Origin: Chamaecyparis obtusa | Lineage: Eukaryota; Streptophyta; Pinopsida; Cupressales; Cupressaceae | DNA: 64,000 nucleotides | Reading direction: 5' to 3' | NCBI GenBank assembly: GCA_027943335.1 | Contig: BSBK01001870.1 | Span: forward strand, 992,001-1,056,000 | In this document: positions 1 to 10,823 of the stretch, one piece after another | How the letters are laid out: every line of letters starts with the position of its first letter | How positions within the stretch are numbered: position 1 is the first letter of the stretch | Position numbers and translations under genes: made by a program | The notes under the pieces: generated by a model | The model's input: the letters and a program-made list of their open reading frames with translations, nothing else | What the model was told of the DNA's origin: nothing | Databases searched by the model: none

Positions 1-717
1 TTGAAACCGGTATTCATACTCCCATAGTTTGGTCATCCAACTAGTGAGGGTTGTACTAGTTTCCAAAGAGGTTACCAAAAGTGATAAAAAAGTGGTATTG
101 ATATTCATGATGTGGTCAGTGATGGTTGTACTTTCTTTTTGGTCCCAAATTGCTCAATGATGAAAATTTATCTCTATGGCATTTCTTTGCTAAATGCTAG
201 TGACACTTAGTTGCATTGCATTGCATTATCATGTTAGATTAATTGCATTATCATGTTAGATTAATTGCATTTATTTGTGGTTATTTTCCAAGGACAAGGG
301 GGTATATTAATAATCTTGGTTATTCAAAACATTAAAGAAATGGGGGGTTCAAATTAAACATCTTATCCTTGAATATCAATCAATCAATAAAAAGTGAGGT
401 TATCTTTTGCACTCATGCATAGCATTAATCATTATTCATTATCCATATATCAGAAAAGCAAGAGAAAAGAAAAAGATCATTACTCATCCATCATTTACAT
501 ACATATAATTAAGGATAGAGTTGCATACATCGAAAAAATAAAAAAACATAGGGGCATTCATATTCATATTTCCATAAAACACTTTGCATCTATACATTGA
601 AAAACAAAAAAAAACATATAAAAAATTCATACATCAATGCATTCAGTTATCTATATCATAAATAAGATACATTGCATCCATAGCATAATCAAAAGTAAAA
701 TGCATCATAAACATCAT
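1..717. other. AT-rich left flank of element A, no gene
   Basis: No convincing coding region is visible. The only open stretch (394-600, plus) is low-complexity and resembles nothing I know. The sequence left of 718 and right of 8835 was continuous before element A inserted. By inference this stretch therefore belongs to the same old element that carries the antisense PMD gene at 9027-10823. A short tandem repeat lies at 220-270. Confidence 0.5.
220..270. repeat. 22-bp tandem duplication
   Basis: The unit ATTGCATTATCATGTTAGATTA occurs at 220-241 and again, identical, at 242-263. A partial third unit (ATTGCAT) follows. The perfect identity suggests a recent local duplication. Confidence 0.9.
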
Positions 718-722
718 ATAGC
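718..722. repeat. Target site duplication of element A, left copy
   Basis: ATAGC directly precedes the TG of the left LTR at 723. The same five bases follow the right LTR at 8831-8835. Five bp is the usual duplication for LTR retrotransposons. Confidence 0.9.
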
Positions 723-1923
723 TGTTGGAAATATAATTGGGAAAAGTGATACTGGGGGGGGGGTGAATTAGATATCACCTACTTAATCCATTCTCAAGTA
801 AATAATACTTTTGCATAGCATCAACAATACTTGATCATAATCGAATAACTAACATACTAAACATCATCCATGAAAGCATTCATAACAAAAAGATTTTGGT
901 TACCTAGAAACCCTTGAAAGGTAAAACTAAGGTGGGGATGACACCCACAAATCTTCACTACTGCAATAACAAATTTTCCTGTTAGGGTTTACAAAATTTG
1001 ATTAAAACTTGATCTACCTTGTTAAAAGCTAAAAGACTTATACAATCTACCTTGTAAAAGGATTTGAAACTTACAACAAAGTAAGCACTCGATTAAGAGA
1101 TTACAAAAAGTCTATTAGGAATACTCAATTAAGAGATTTACCCTGATACACTGGCTAAAATATCTCAATACCTGATCTTTCAGTTTGCACTGTATGCAGA
1201 TAACAAATCTTCTCTTTATTGTATGATGTTGATCTCATCTATCAAATTTATCTCTTTTCTGTGCTTTCACTACTTTGCTCGGTCACTGGACTCTGTTTGA
1301 ATACTTATCTTCACTGAATCATACCTATCTTATTATTCCCTTCACATTCTCTATCCTTTGCTACTACGTTTTAGGGTTTAGATCTTGACCATATATAATC
1401 AACAAAATATCTTACTGATTCAAGATCTACGGTTTAGATTAATTCCTTTTGCCGCTTAAGTCTTACTAATTTCTAATTGGCTCTAGGTATTGCATAGGGA
1501 TCAATGATTTCTAAGTAGATGCATAATTACCTTTGAAATTATCTCAACAAACAAAATACAAAACATGAATGTCGACCAAAACTATTTACCTTGATCACTG
1601 TGCCAAAACAAACTCTTATGTCATTCTCTAGCTAACTTGGTAAATGCAGTTCCTGATACTCGACATTCACTGTACTTGGCATATGTTGATAACTCTAGTG
1701 CTTGGTAATCATTGCATATAGGACTCGACAAGACTATACTCGGTATATTAAAAAAATACATAGTGACCATAAGTTTACTCGACAGTACTACTACTCAGTA
1801 AGTAAACATTACATAGCTCGACCTTTACATAATGACTCGGTTGTAATGATGATCGACCATCATTACCTAAATAAATGACTAAGTGTGGGTCACTAATAGT
1901 CAACAAAATTATATAGATCTACA
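723..1923 (-). repeat. Element A 3' LTR
   Basis: This 1,201-bp copy matches 7603-8830 along its length with scattered substitutions, many of them C/T or G/A. On the plus strand it starts TGTTGG and ends TCTACA. A run of Gs at about 752-761 corresponds to the C-rich end near the LTR 3' terminus. The part at 1635-1857, close to the U3 start, carries an array of short ACTCGGYA-like motifs. Confidence 0.93.
1635..1857. promoter_or_regulatory. U3 array of about 11 ACTCGGYA-like motifs
   Basis: Degenerate copies of ACTCGG(C/T)A or ACTCGACA recur roughly every 15-30 bp, for example near 1635, 1658, 1674, 1700, 1723, 1738, 1777, 1793, 1816, 1835 and 1851. The second LTR has the same array at about 8541-8755, often with CG retained where this copy has CA or TG, or the reverse. 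Its place near the U3 start suggests an enhancer-like array. No binding protein can be named. Confidence 0.5.
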
Positions 1924-1924
1924 A

Positions 1925-1935
1925 TCTCCCCCTTT
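1925..1935 (-). other. Polypurine tract of element A
   Basis: Read on the minus strand this is AAAGGGGGAGA, one T away from the TGTAGATC start of the 3' LTR. It is the primer site for plus-strand DNA synthesis. It fixes the orientation of the element together with the PBS at 7589-7600. Confidence 0.88.
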
Positions 1936-2130
1936 GACATTAGTGGCAAAAACTCTTTGTCATGACATTACATCTCCCTTTACAAAATATGTAGTATAAG
2001 CAAAATACTCCCCCTGAGATATATAAACATTCAAAAATTTTCAAAAATTTGGTTACCTCCCTCTTTGTCATGTCATGATTTTACTTCCCCCTTGATTTTG
2101 ACATGATGAATGTCATTTGGAGTGGGGATC

Positions 2131-5100
2131 TCAAAATGCTTCTCCAGAAATGGTTTGTGCAACATCATAACCATGTGTAGTGTAGTTTCCCATCCTCCAG
2201 CAACAACATTTTAAAATTTCAGACTGCACTTCTAGCTCGACAGTTAGATTGATTAGGCTCTTGGTAGTAGACAGATTTGGATCCCTCTGAGTTAATTCCT
2301 TAGCCTTGACAAAATTTCTCTATAATTCCTCCAAGTGAGGTGTTAAAATTGTTTGCATAGAAAGTAGGCGAGATCTAATCTTTCCATCATTAGCCATAAG
2401 CTCGGCTATCTTTCCTTGAGTATGCATTATCTTGACATAATGGTTGGAACTATTTTTTGGATCAATACTTAAGGTTTGACTAGTGGATTTGAGTTCTTGC
2501 TGCAGTTGATCAATCAAATGTTGGTTCTCCTCAGTGAACTGTTCAATATTACATAGTTTGGTGAGAAAAGAGTTTGCATTTATAATTACTTCTTTGGTCT
2601 CTGCTACCAAAGTAGAAAGTGCAACCTATTTAACTACAATCTCAGCAGATACTTTCTCTAGCATTTTGGTCTCGAACTTTCTTTCTAACCACTCAGACAA
2701 TTTATCATTGGTGCTACTCATGTCATTATTTACCTTTTGAACAATATGTACAAGTTGTTCCAATATGGGAGTGGATTTATTTACATCTGACAACTCATAA
2801 ACATCATTAAATATATCTTTGATTTCATACAGGACATGTTTCTATTGATGTTCTCTTCTTAGTTCTTCTTGTCTACTTGTCCTTGACAATAAATCTTTCA
2901 ATGCCTATATTTTCTCATAGGATAAGTTATCAATATCCCATTTAGGAATAACAATAACTTCATCAATGGTTACCTCTAGTGAAAAGACTTCCATTTTCTG
3001 CTTGTGTGCCTTCTTCGGTGTGCTCCAACTTGACATCTGTACAAGAGCTTGTATTGCTTCTTGTTCTATAGGCTCCTATACCTCAATAGCTTTGTCTTTT
3101 CCTTCTTTTCCCTCAGTTCCCTTATCCTCCACATGAGGACTAGTAGCTTTTTCTTTTGAATTTTCCTCTTTTTCTTGGTGGATCTCCTTGGCAGATGTGG
3201 TTTGAATAAATGGTGCCAGCTTCTCTAGTTCCTCGGTAGTACTTGTACCAACTAACAGATCAACTATAACAACTTAAGATTTGGTGGGGGTAGAGTTACC
3301 AGTTGATGGCACATCAATTGCTAAATAAGCTTTGAATTGTAAAAGTACTGTGTTACTACCTGACAAGGATGTGTCTTTAGCTTCCTCGACCTATATGTCT
3401 TCCTTGATTAATACCAAATTCTTAATTGATGTATCCTCTATGATATCTACAATGTGTACTTCAGGTTCCTTTTGAATTTCCTCTACCTTGGGAGCTTCTA
3501 TCTTTGGAATGGGTGATTCCATTACACTTTGTTTTGTTTCAAGCTCGACATCCTTATATGTACTAGCATCAATATCTCCATCTTTGTCAATCAATAATCC
3601 ATACACTATCTTCCAAATCTTGACACTTTCCTGTACAACATCCTCAACCTTGTGTTGAAGGATTAGGTAAGTTCTGAGCTTAGGATTAAATTTGGTTCAA
3701 TATTTCTCCACAATTTTTCTGATGTTGGCAGGGGTGAGACTTGACTCCACTTGTGCTAAAGTGCTCTCCTTTATTTGTTTTTTAGTATTAAGGGCATATT
3801 CCCATTTTTGTGCAACCCGAATGCTTAGCTAATTTGGGATTCAATTCTCCAATTGAATAGGTAACATCTTGAAAGTGCAGAGCATTTCAAGAATAACATC
3901 TTCAACTTTTTCCTTCTCTCCTATACTCAAACTTCCAAACTCTAATTCTTTCAAGTCATCCACTCTTGCAGAGTTTTTGATCTTGTGGCATATTTCATCC
4001 ATAGTAGATTTAACATCCTATAGTGCAATCTTCTTCTTCACCTCTTCATCACTTTCAATTTCCTCATCATCTTCTTGTACCAACACAAGTTTCCTTCTAG
4101 GCCTTTTGTTTCCCTTACTCGGCACTGCCTTAGGTTGTGCAGGTTTTTGCTTACTAGATGCAGGGGATACCTTAGGATTTTTAGCAGTTGCTCCCCTTGT
4201 TCTAGGCCTCAGCATAGGTGTTGAAGACACTTTAGGTTTCAATATTCTTTTCTTGGTTGGGGGCTCGACAATTATTGGTTTCTTTCCTTTCTTCTCTTCT
4301 ACTTGAGTTTCTTCTTCTTCTTCTTCACTGTCACTAGATTCACTTAGCTCATCTTCTCCCAAACCTTTGGTTAATTGTAGTGGAGCATCCTTGTTTGATT
4401 ATTTCACATATTTCTCCACATTCTTTACTATCTTCATTATTTTCCTCTCTAAGGTTACAGCTGTTAAACCCAAAGAGATTTTTGATTTGGCTTCTTCATA
4501 TGTTCCAAAGTAGGGTGCCTTGCTATCAATTTCTTCAGCTAAGAGAGCTATGAAGGCAACATTAGCTTCATCTATATTAATTTCATAGGGTAGTGGCATG
4601 AGCCATGAAACCCTAGGAAGGACTTCTTGTGCATATGTGAAATCTATGTCAACTAGAAAGCATATATCATTACTGCACTTTTCAACTAATGACATAGGAA
4701 TTCTACTCCTCTTCCTCATTTTCTTCTTAAACTCAACAAAATAGTTGTCCATCACTCCATTAAAACTATCTCCTATCTGACCTATGAATTCACTGATTTG
4801 CACAGTAATGGGTTTCTTCTTATCCCATATCACACCTCCATGAGTAGGAAAACTCTTCTTTACATAAAAGAATAGACAGATTAGCAAAGAGCCAAACTTA
4901 CACATTGAGTTCTTTATAGTCCAAATTGAGTTGAGGTTCTCGGTAAGTTGAGTCAACTGGAGCTCGGCAAGATCATATGTGTGCCCTTTCTTAATGATTT
5001 TCCATGCTTGGCCCACTACCATACAAGGGACACTGTCCAACCAACTGGATTGGTAGAACTTGTGTGAGATAACCCTCACAACAAAGTTAATTTCTAGATC

Positions 5101-5652
5101 TGTAATGGTAGAGATCATCATTCCTCATTTGTTCCATACAACTTGTGTGTTTGCTTGAATTTCTTCTTTTCTTGAGCACTTCATTGTCCTTTTTCCTTGA
5201 ATCGTAGGGTATCTAGTGACTTGTTGGATCATTTCCTTTATTATCTTCATTGGTCCATCTTCTAGCCATAGTTGCATGTCATGTACTTGACTCAACACTA
5301 TTTTTATCTATTCAACCTTAAAATTCTACAGGAAATCTAGGGCATGCACTAAGCCTTGTTCAGCAACCGATTTATACTCCTGCTTCAACACTTTGTTAAC
5401 ACATAACTTGTCATACGCCTCCCTGATCTCGTAATCTCTGATTTCCACAATTTTACACATATAACATGACCTAATGTCATTCATCATCAACACATTTTCT
5501 AGAATTGAAGATAGGGCTCTGGTCAAATCTCCTTTAATCGTGGATTCTAAAATTGTCTTAAAAGTTCATGGCTTGTAGATTTCATTTCTTACCACTTGCA
5601 CATTGAAAACCTCCATCCCTTGTTTCTTCACTATAGTAGATGATGATGCCAT
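2131..5652 (-). pseudogene. Element A ORF2, long protein of unknown function
   Basis: A single frame of 1,174 codons runs from an ATG at 5652 to a stop at 2131 with no frameshift that I could find. It is interrupted only by stops that one transition explains (for example TAG at 5326-5328, TGA just before 5121, TAA at 4396-4398). The N-terminal third has a VTRYP motif, then SHKFYQSSWLDSVP. The middle (about 4018-4362) is an acidic Glu/Ser tract, then a Lys/Arg/Pro-rich stretch that could bind DNA or act as a nuclear signal, then a second acidic tract. The C-terminal part (2320-2610 and its surroundings) looks coiled-coil. A2 encodes a relative from 62941 (YKFYQSSRLNSIP). I do not recognise the family, and no protease, RT or integrase motif is present. 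Confidence 0.75.
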
Positions 5653-6191
5653 TTAAAATTTAAAATTTGCTTAGTAATGTACCTTTTTCTCATAAGTACC
5701 CTATAGATGATTTTTACCGATGGCACACTGTAGAGATTCAGAATCATCTTTGATAAATTGGTTTCTCACACTCTGAATCGCTTAAAGAAATCTCAATTCG
5801 CTAGGTGAAATCAAATGAGTGGAAACTTTCCACTTTATAGATTTCAAAAAGTGAAATTAGGGCCTCATAAATGCTCCATACAGAAGTTATAAGTGGAATA
5901 CAATTGTCTTAGCAAACTCATGCTAACCTTGGCTAACACAAGCTCGGTCAAAATAACTGTTACGACATAGCTCGGTACCTATAGCATCTCGGCCATAACA
6001 GGTGCTCTGCATACACTAATATCTTAGTCAAAATACTATCACTCGGCATCAAAAATAAAGTTTTCTATTTTGCTTAGATATGTCCTAATGCATCTTTAAC
6101 TATGCAGATTGGACTTCTACTCAATCTTTATGTTAGGAACTGATGTAAAATAAAGATTTGTAAAATTCAGTTCCAAACATTCTTTCTATGC
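5653..6191. other. Spacer between Gag and ORF2 of element A
   Basis: No open frame of note is visible. It contains several CTCGG-type motifs (about 5940-6050) like those in the LTR U3, so it may hold an internal promoter or RNA signal. A spacer of similar size (about 600 bp) separates the two ORFs in A2. Confidence 0.5.
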
Positions 6192-7538
6192 TTAGTTAGA
6201 AGAAGTGTGATCACCTGATCCATCGGATTGGGTGATCTCAGATGTGCTAGCTTCACTAGTGCTTCCTTCTTTCTTCTTCCATGTCTTGTCCATCTGATTT
6301 TTCAATTTTTTACAGATATCTTCATTCTGATTTTGATCATTTCTCGACATAGGTGATCTATAGTCTTTCTTAAGATGACCTATCTTATTACATTTGTAGC
6401 ATACCATGCTTCCAATCATCCAGCTTTTGGATCTTCCTCTAAAATGAGTCTTCATGCAATTTGCTCCAATGTATCCATACTTTCCACAATAATGACAACT
6501 GTACCATGTGTTGTAATCCCAATTGTATGAGTTGTTCTTCACAGGTGGCTTAGTTTGTTCATTTGATGACCATCTTGGTTTAGACTTGCATTCAAATGCT
6601 CTATGCCCATACTTCTGACAGTTGAAACAATTGCCTTGAAACTTAGGTGAGGTAGGTGGGATGCTGACCTTAGACCTACATTCATGTGCCTGATGTCCAT
6701 GTTTCTTACAGTTAAAGCAATGTCCATTGAACTTAAGTTTTGAATCAAACTTACCATGTTTACTTCTGCATATGTTGGTTGTATGTCCTGGCTTTCGAAA
6801 ATGATGGCATGTGGGCTTGTTGTTCTTTGGTTTTGCATTCTTCTGTTCTCCATTATTTGATGGTTCTCCTTCTTTAGTAGATGAAGCATGTTCATTTAGT
6901 CCAAGTCCAGATCTATCATCAGATCTTCTAGGCGACCTTAATAGTTCTTCAAAATATTTTGCAGCTTCATTAGGTTTGTTCATCCTTTCATTGATTTCCT
7001 TTTCAGTTCTATGTTCATTCCTTAATTGATCATTCTTAGACCTCAGTTGGTTGATTTCCATATCTTTCTTGCCCAACTCTTGATTAACCAGTAGTAGCTG
7101 ATTTACCATGTCCAGTTGATTATTAGTCAACCTTTACATGTCACTTGTCCTTTCATCCAATCTCATTGCAATTTGTCTTTTTTCTTCTTCAGCCATTGTC
7201 TTATCATCTTCAGCTTTCTTTTTCTGTTCAACTACTTCACAAAGTCTGACAGATTGAATCTCCTATTCTCTCTTTAGATTCCTGATGTCATCATTCAGTA
7301 TGGTATTCTTCTCCAATAGCTCTTTTATGGTTTTATCACTTTCAACAGAGTTTCCATTATCAAATAATCTAGTGGTATCTTCTTCTTGATACCACGTTTC
7401 ATTTTGCTGAATAGCAATTTCTCTCCTTTTGCTCAAGAATTTCTTCAGTTCACTTCTGGCTGCTTCTAGTTGTTGTAATGCCAGCTGTACATCAATTCTC
7501 TGATTCTCTATGACCTTTCCCAACTTATAAACTTCCAT
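6192..7538 (-). pseudogene. Element A Gag-like protein with five zinc knuckles
   Basis: The frame runs 449 codons from ATG at 7538. The start is supported by the aligned start of A2 at 61116. Two transition-type stops (TAG at 7260-7262 and TAA near 7134) break it. The N-terminal half is predicted coiled-coil, rich in Glu, Lys and Gln. The C-terminal half holds five CCHC-type knuckles. Two are intact (CFNCKKHGHQAHEC and CFNCQKYGHRAFEC); the others have one changed ligand each (CHHFRKPGHTTNIC, CHYCGKYGYIGANC, CYKCNKIGHLKKDY). Such knuckles bind RNA in Gag. No capsid-like domain is recognisable by eye. A Ser/Thr-rich tail ends the protein. Confidence 0.82.
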
Positions 7539-7588
7539 CTCAAGATCTTTTTCTTCAAGTGGTTAGACTTTCTATGAGAAACCTTGCA

Positions 7589-7600
7589 GCTCTAATACCA
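7589..7600 (-). other. Primer binding site of element A (initiator Met tRNA type)
   Basis: The minus strand reads TGGTATTAGAGC, one base from the common plant PBS TGGTATCAGAGC. It lies two bases inside the end of the 5' LTR. The same spacing and motif occur in A2 at 61055. Confidence 0.88.
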
Positions 7601-7602
7601 AT

Positions 7603-8830
7603 TATTGGAAATATAATTGGGAAAAGTGATATTGAGAGAAGGGGGGGGGGGGTGTGAATCAGATATCACCTACTTAATCCATTCTCAAGTAAATAATACT
7701 TTTGTATAGAATCAACAATACTTGATCATAATCAAATAACTAACATACTAAACATCATCCATGAAAGCATTCATAACACAAAGATTTTGGTTACCCAGAA
7801 ACCCTTGAAAGGTAAAACTAGGGTGGGGATGACACCCACAAATCTTCACTACTACAGTAATAAATTTTCTTGCCAGGGCTCATAAAATTTGATCAAAACT
7901 TGATCTACCCTGTGAGGGGTCTACCCTGTTAAAAGCTAAAAGACTTATACAGTCTACCTTGTAAAAGGATTTGAAACTTACAACAAAGTAATCACTTGAT
8001 TAAGATATTACAAAAAGTATGTTAGGACTACTTGGTTAAGATATTTACCCTAATACACTGGCTAAAATGTCTCAGTACCTGATCTTTTAGTTTGCACTGT
8101 ATGCAAATAATATATCTTCTCTTTATTGTATGATGTTGATCTCATCTATCAGATTTATCTCTTTTCTGCGCTTTCACTACTTTGCTCGGTCACTAGATTC
8201 TATCTGAATACTTCTCTTCACTGAATCATACATATCTTCTTATTCCCTTCACATTCCCTATCCTTTTCTACTACATTTTAGGGTTTAGATCTTGACCTTA
8301 TATAATCAACAAAACATCTTACTGATTCAAGATCTATGGTTTAGATTAATTCCTTTTGCTGCTTAAGTCTTACTAATTTTTGATTGGCTCTAGGTATTGC
8401 ATAAGGATCAATGATTTCTAAGTAGATGTGTAATTACCTCTAAAATTATCTCAACAAACAAAATACAAAACATGAATGTCATCTAAAACTATTTACCTCG
8501 ATCACTGTGCCAAAACAAACTCTTATGTCATTATCTAGCTAACTCGGCAAATGTAGTTCCTGATACTTGGAATTCACTATACTCAGCATATGTTTATAAT
8601 TATAGTGCTCGGTAATCATTACATATAGGACTTAGCAAGACTAGACTCAGTATACTACAAAAATAAATGGTGACCATAAGTTTACTCGGCAGTACTACTG
8701 CTCGGTAAGTAAACATTACATAGCTCAGCCTTTACATAATGACTCAGTCACAGTGATGACTGACCATCATTGCCTAAATAAATGACTAAGTGTGGGTCAC
8801 TAATAGTCAACAAAACTATAGAGATCTACA
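7603..8830 (-). repeat. Element A 5' LTR
   Basis: This 1,228-bp copy pairs with 723-1923. It reads TGTAGATC to CCAATA in element orientation. It carries the same U3 motif array at about 8541-8755 and a G-run near 7641-7652. An extra GGTCTACCCTGTGA-like duplication near 7905-7925 accounts for part of the length difference from the other LTR. Confidence 0.93.
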
Positions 8831-8835
8831 ATAGC
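8831..8835. repeat. Target site duplication of element A, right copy
   Basis: ATAGC follows the last base of the right LTR and matches 718-722 exactly. Confidence 0.9.
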
Positions 8836-9026
8836 TACATATAAAGATAATCTCATAACAAACTCATCAAGAGAATCAAGGAAGTATATCATCATATAAA
8901 GGTTCATCAACATCAAATGATCCAGTACATCAGTATATCAAGATACAATATCATAAAAGTGGTACATCAATGTTTTGATCAACAATAAAACAACATGAAA
9001 CATGATATCAATGAGCCATCAAATCA

Positions 9027-10823
9027 TCATGAGCCTGTAGCAGCACCCGATCCATCCCTAGCACCTGATCCATTTGGACCCCTGTCATCCTATTTATCCT
9101 ATGAAGGAGGAGCCTGAGAAGTGCTAGCTATGCTAGGTCTCTGCGTCACATAAGTCATAAAATACTACATCAAAAGAGCCACCTGGTCTAGTCTATCCAC
9201 AATAGTAGATACATCTATCCTCAATGACTGAACATCCTGTGCCACACTATCAATACTAGGAGCAGCCTGTGAACTCTAGCCCATATCTTGTGACTGCTGA
9301 ACCTATGGAGGCACCTACTATGTTGGAGCCTGATCCTGCTGTGCTAAGGAAACTCTTTGTAATTGAACTAATAGATCCTATCCATTAGGAATCTATCTAG
9401 TATCATCCACATGAACCTATCTCTGCTATCTCTGAGCTCTCTGATGCCTATCAACTGCTGCTCTAGGTGCCCGGTCCTATCAAACATGTCCTCTAGCTCT
9501 ATCCCTAGCATGCCCACCTCTCACCCATGGTCCATCTTGCCCACAAGCAATAGCCCTAGGAGCTCTCTATTCTCATCATCTCTGATGTCTCCTCCTACCA
9601 CCACCCCCACCATCCCCATCATCATCTCCATCATCATCATCATCCTCAGATCTCTCATCATGACCTGAGATAGGCTCTGTTGGATCTGTAAATCTAGGAA
9701 ATCTATTTCGAGCCCACCAGTCTCAAAACTCATGAGACACACTAGCATCAACAATACCCCCAAGCATCTCCCATCTGCAATATGCAAAATGTGCAATCTG
9801 ATCACAAGTGAACTGATAATCAATATGAGTACCCCACATGGATCTCTTTGCCTAAACTTGAGCATATAATGTTGTACCCTATGGCATATCCTGTACTCTT
9901 CTGTATTGACAAGAAACTTGACCAAAGCAGAAACACTCAATAATAGTAGTAGACCCACCGATCATCCATCGAGGCGCAAACATATAGGGGAGCTCATCAT
10001 CATCCTCCCTCCAGTGCTCACATCCTATGTATGGCCACCATTGAACCTAATCAAGATCATCAATCTACCAAAACCAATACTCAGTCTTGCCCAGATGATG
10101 CTGGACAACCATACCACTATACAGAAAGGCATAAGGAAAACCATGCCACCGAATCCTATCTGAAACTAGCCTTGTGATGGGAAGATGCTCCCATACCCAC
10201 AACTACAAGATCACAACACCTATTGATAGAGAAGCACTCTCCCTATAGATAACCTCGTGTAAATCATGGTAAAGCTAGGCCAACACACATGAGCCCCAAT
10301 CAAATCTACGAGGCTATACAAGCAAGTCCTTGAGTATCCTACCCCATCCAACTGAGAAACCATGACCTTGATGGTCGGGAAGTAGTAAACCACCGATCAA
10401 AGCACCAAGTACTGCTAGCAATGTAGGAAACGAAGTGAACTGAGCCCAAGTGATAGTGTCATGATCAATAGTGTTGTCTCCAAACACTCGTCTGTAGAAT
10501 GTGCTATCATAGACAGAATCATAATAAACCATCTCACCACGGCAAGGAATTCATAATAATCTATATACATCCTCCGGAGTAATGGTCATCTCTCCAAAGG
10601 GAAGGTGAAATGTATTGTGGTCAGAGTGCCATCACTCTGCCACTGCGGTAAGTAAACCATAGTTCAGCTGAAACCACGGGATGTCTAGGAGGAAACTAAG
10701 ACCACACATCTCAATAACTCGATACTCTGCATGAGTTATAGCCTAATCTAAATCAATCACCTAGGAAGCAATGGTCTGTATATATAATCTATAGAAATGT
10801 GGTTGTTTTGCAAATCAAAAGAA
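9027..10823 (-). pseudogene. Plant mobile domain (PMD) protein, antisense in a retrotransposon
   Basis: One uninterrupted frame of about 600 codons runs leftward to a TGA at 9027-9029, broken only by in-frame stops. The diagnostic core is at about 10560-10700: FLLDIPWFQLNYGLL, then TFHLPFGEMTITPEDVYRLL, which is the usual PMD signature around FHLP-GEMT-T--DV. Further on are PYIGCEHWREDDDELPYMF and IAHFAYCRWEMLGG. A Gly/Asp-rich stretch and a Gln-rich tail follow. PMD proteins occur as host genes (MAIN/MAIL1 type) and in transposons. Here the gene lies antisense, just before the PPT and LTR of plus-strand element P, which favours a transposon-borne copy. The true start is unresolved because the upstream frame is closed by TGA at 10815 and 10824. 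Confidence 0.82.

Larger units (their letters stand above)
723..8830 (-). mobile_element. Element A: complete LTR retrotransposon with gag and ORF2 but no pol
   Basis: Two direct repeats (723-1923 and 7603-8830) bound a 5.7-kb interior. The PBS lies beside the right LTR and the PPT beside the left LTR, so the element reads right to left. The LTRs begin TGTAGATC and end CAACA or CAATA in element orientation. The interior holds a Gag-like ORF with five zinc knuckles (7538 to 6192), a 540-bp spacer, and one long second frame (5652 to 2131). I found no DTG/DSG protease, no YxDD reverse transcriptase, no RNase H and no DDE integrase in any frame, so this should be a non-autonomous element. The Met-type PBS, the AAAGGGGGAGA PPT and the C-rich LTR 3' end resemble Ty1/copia elements; that affiliation is inferred. 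Confidence 0.9.

Noticed and set aside
3869..4306. Plus-strand 145-codon ORF rich in Ser, Leu and Phe with apparent membrane segments
   Set aside because: It is the antisense shadow of the charged region of element A ORF2, which has a relative in A2 and a conserved frame.
9411..9668. Ser/Pro/Ile-rich plus-strand ORF
   Set aside because: It lies opposite the Asp/Gly-rich tail of the PMD frame and has no features of its own.
9027..10823. Frequent TAG within otherwise open frames suggested a reassigned stop codon (TAG read as Gln)
   Set aside because: CAG codons are also common in the same frame, stops of other types occur in neighbouring elements, and methylation-driven CAG-to-TAG mutation explains the pattern in dead transposons.
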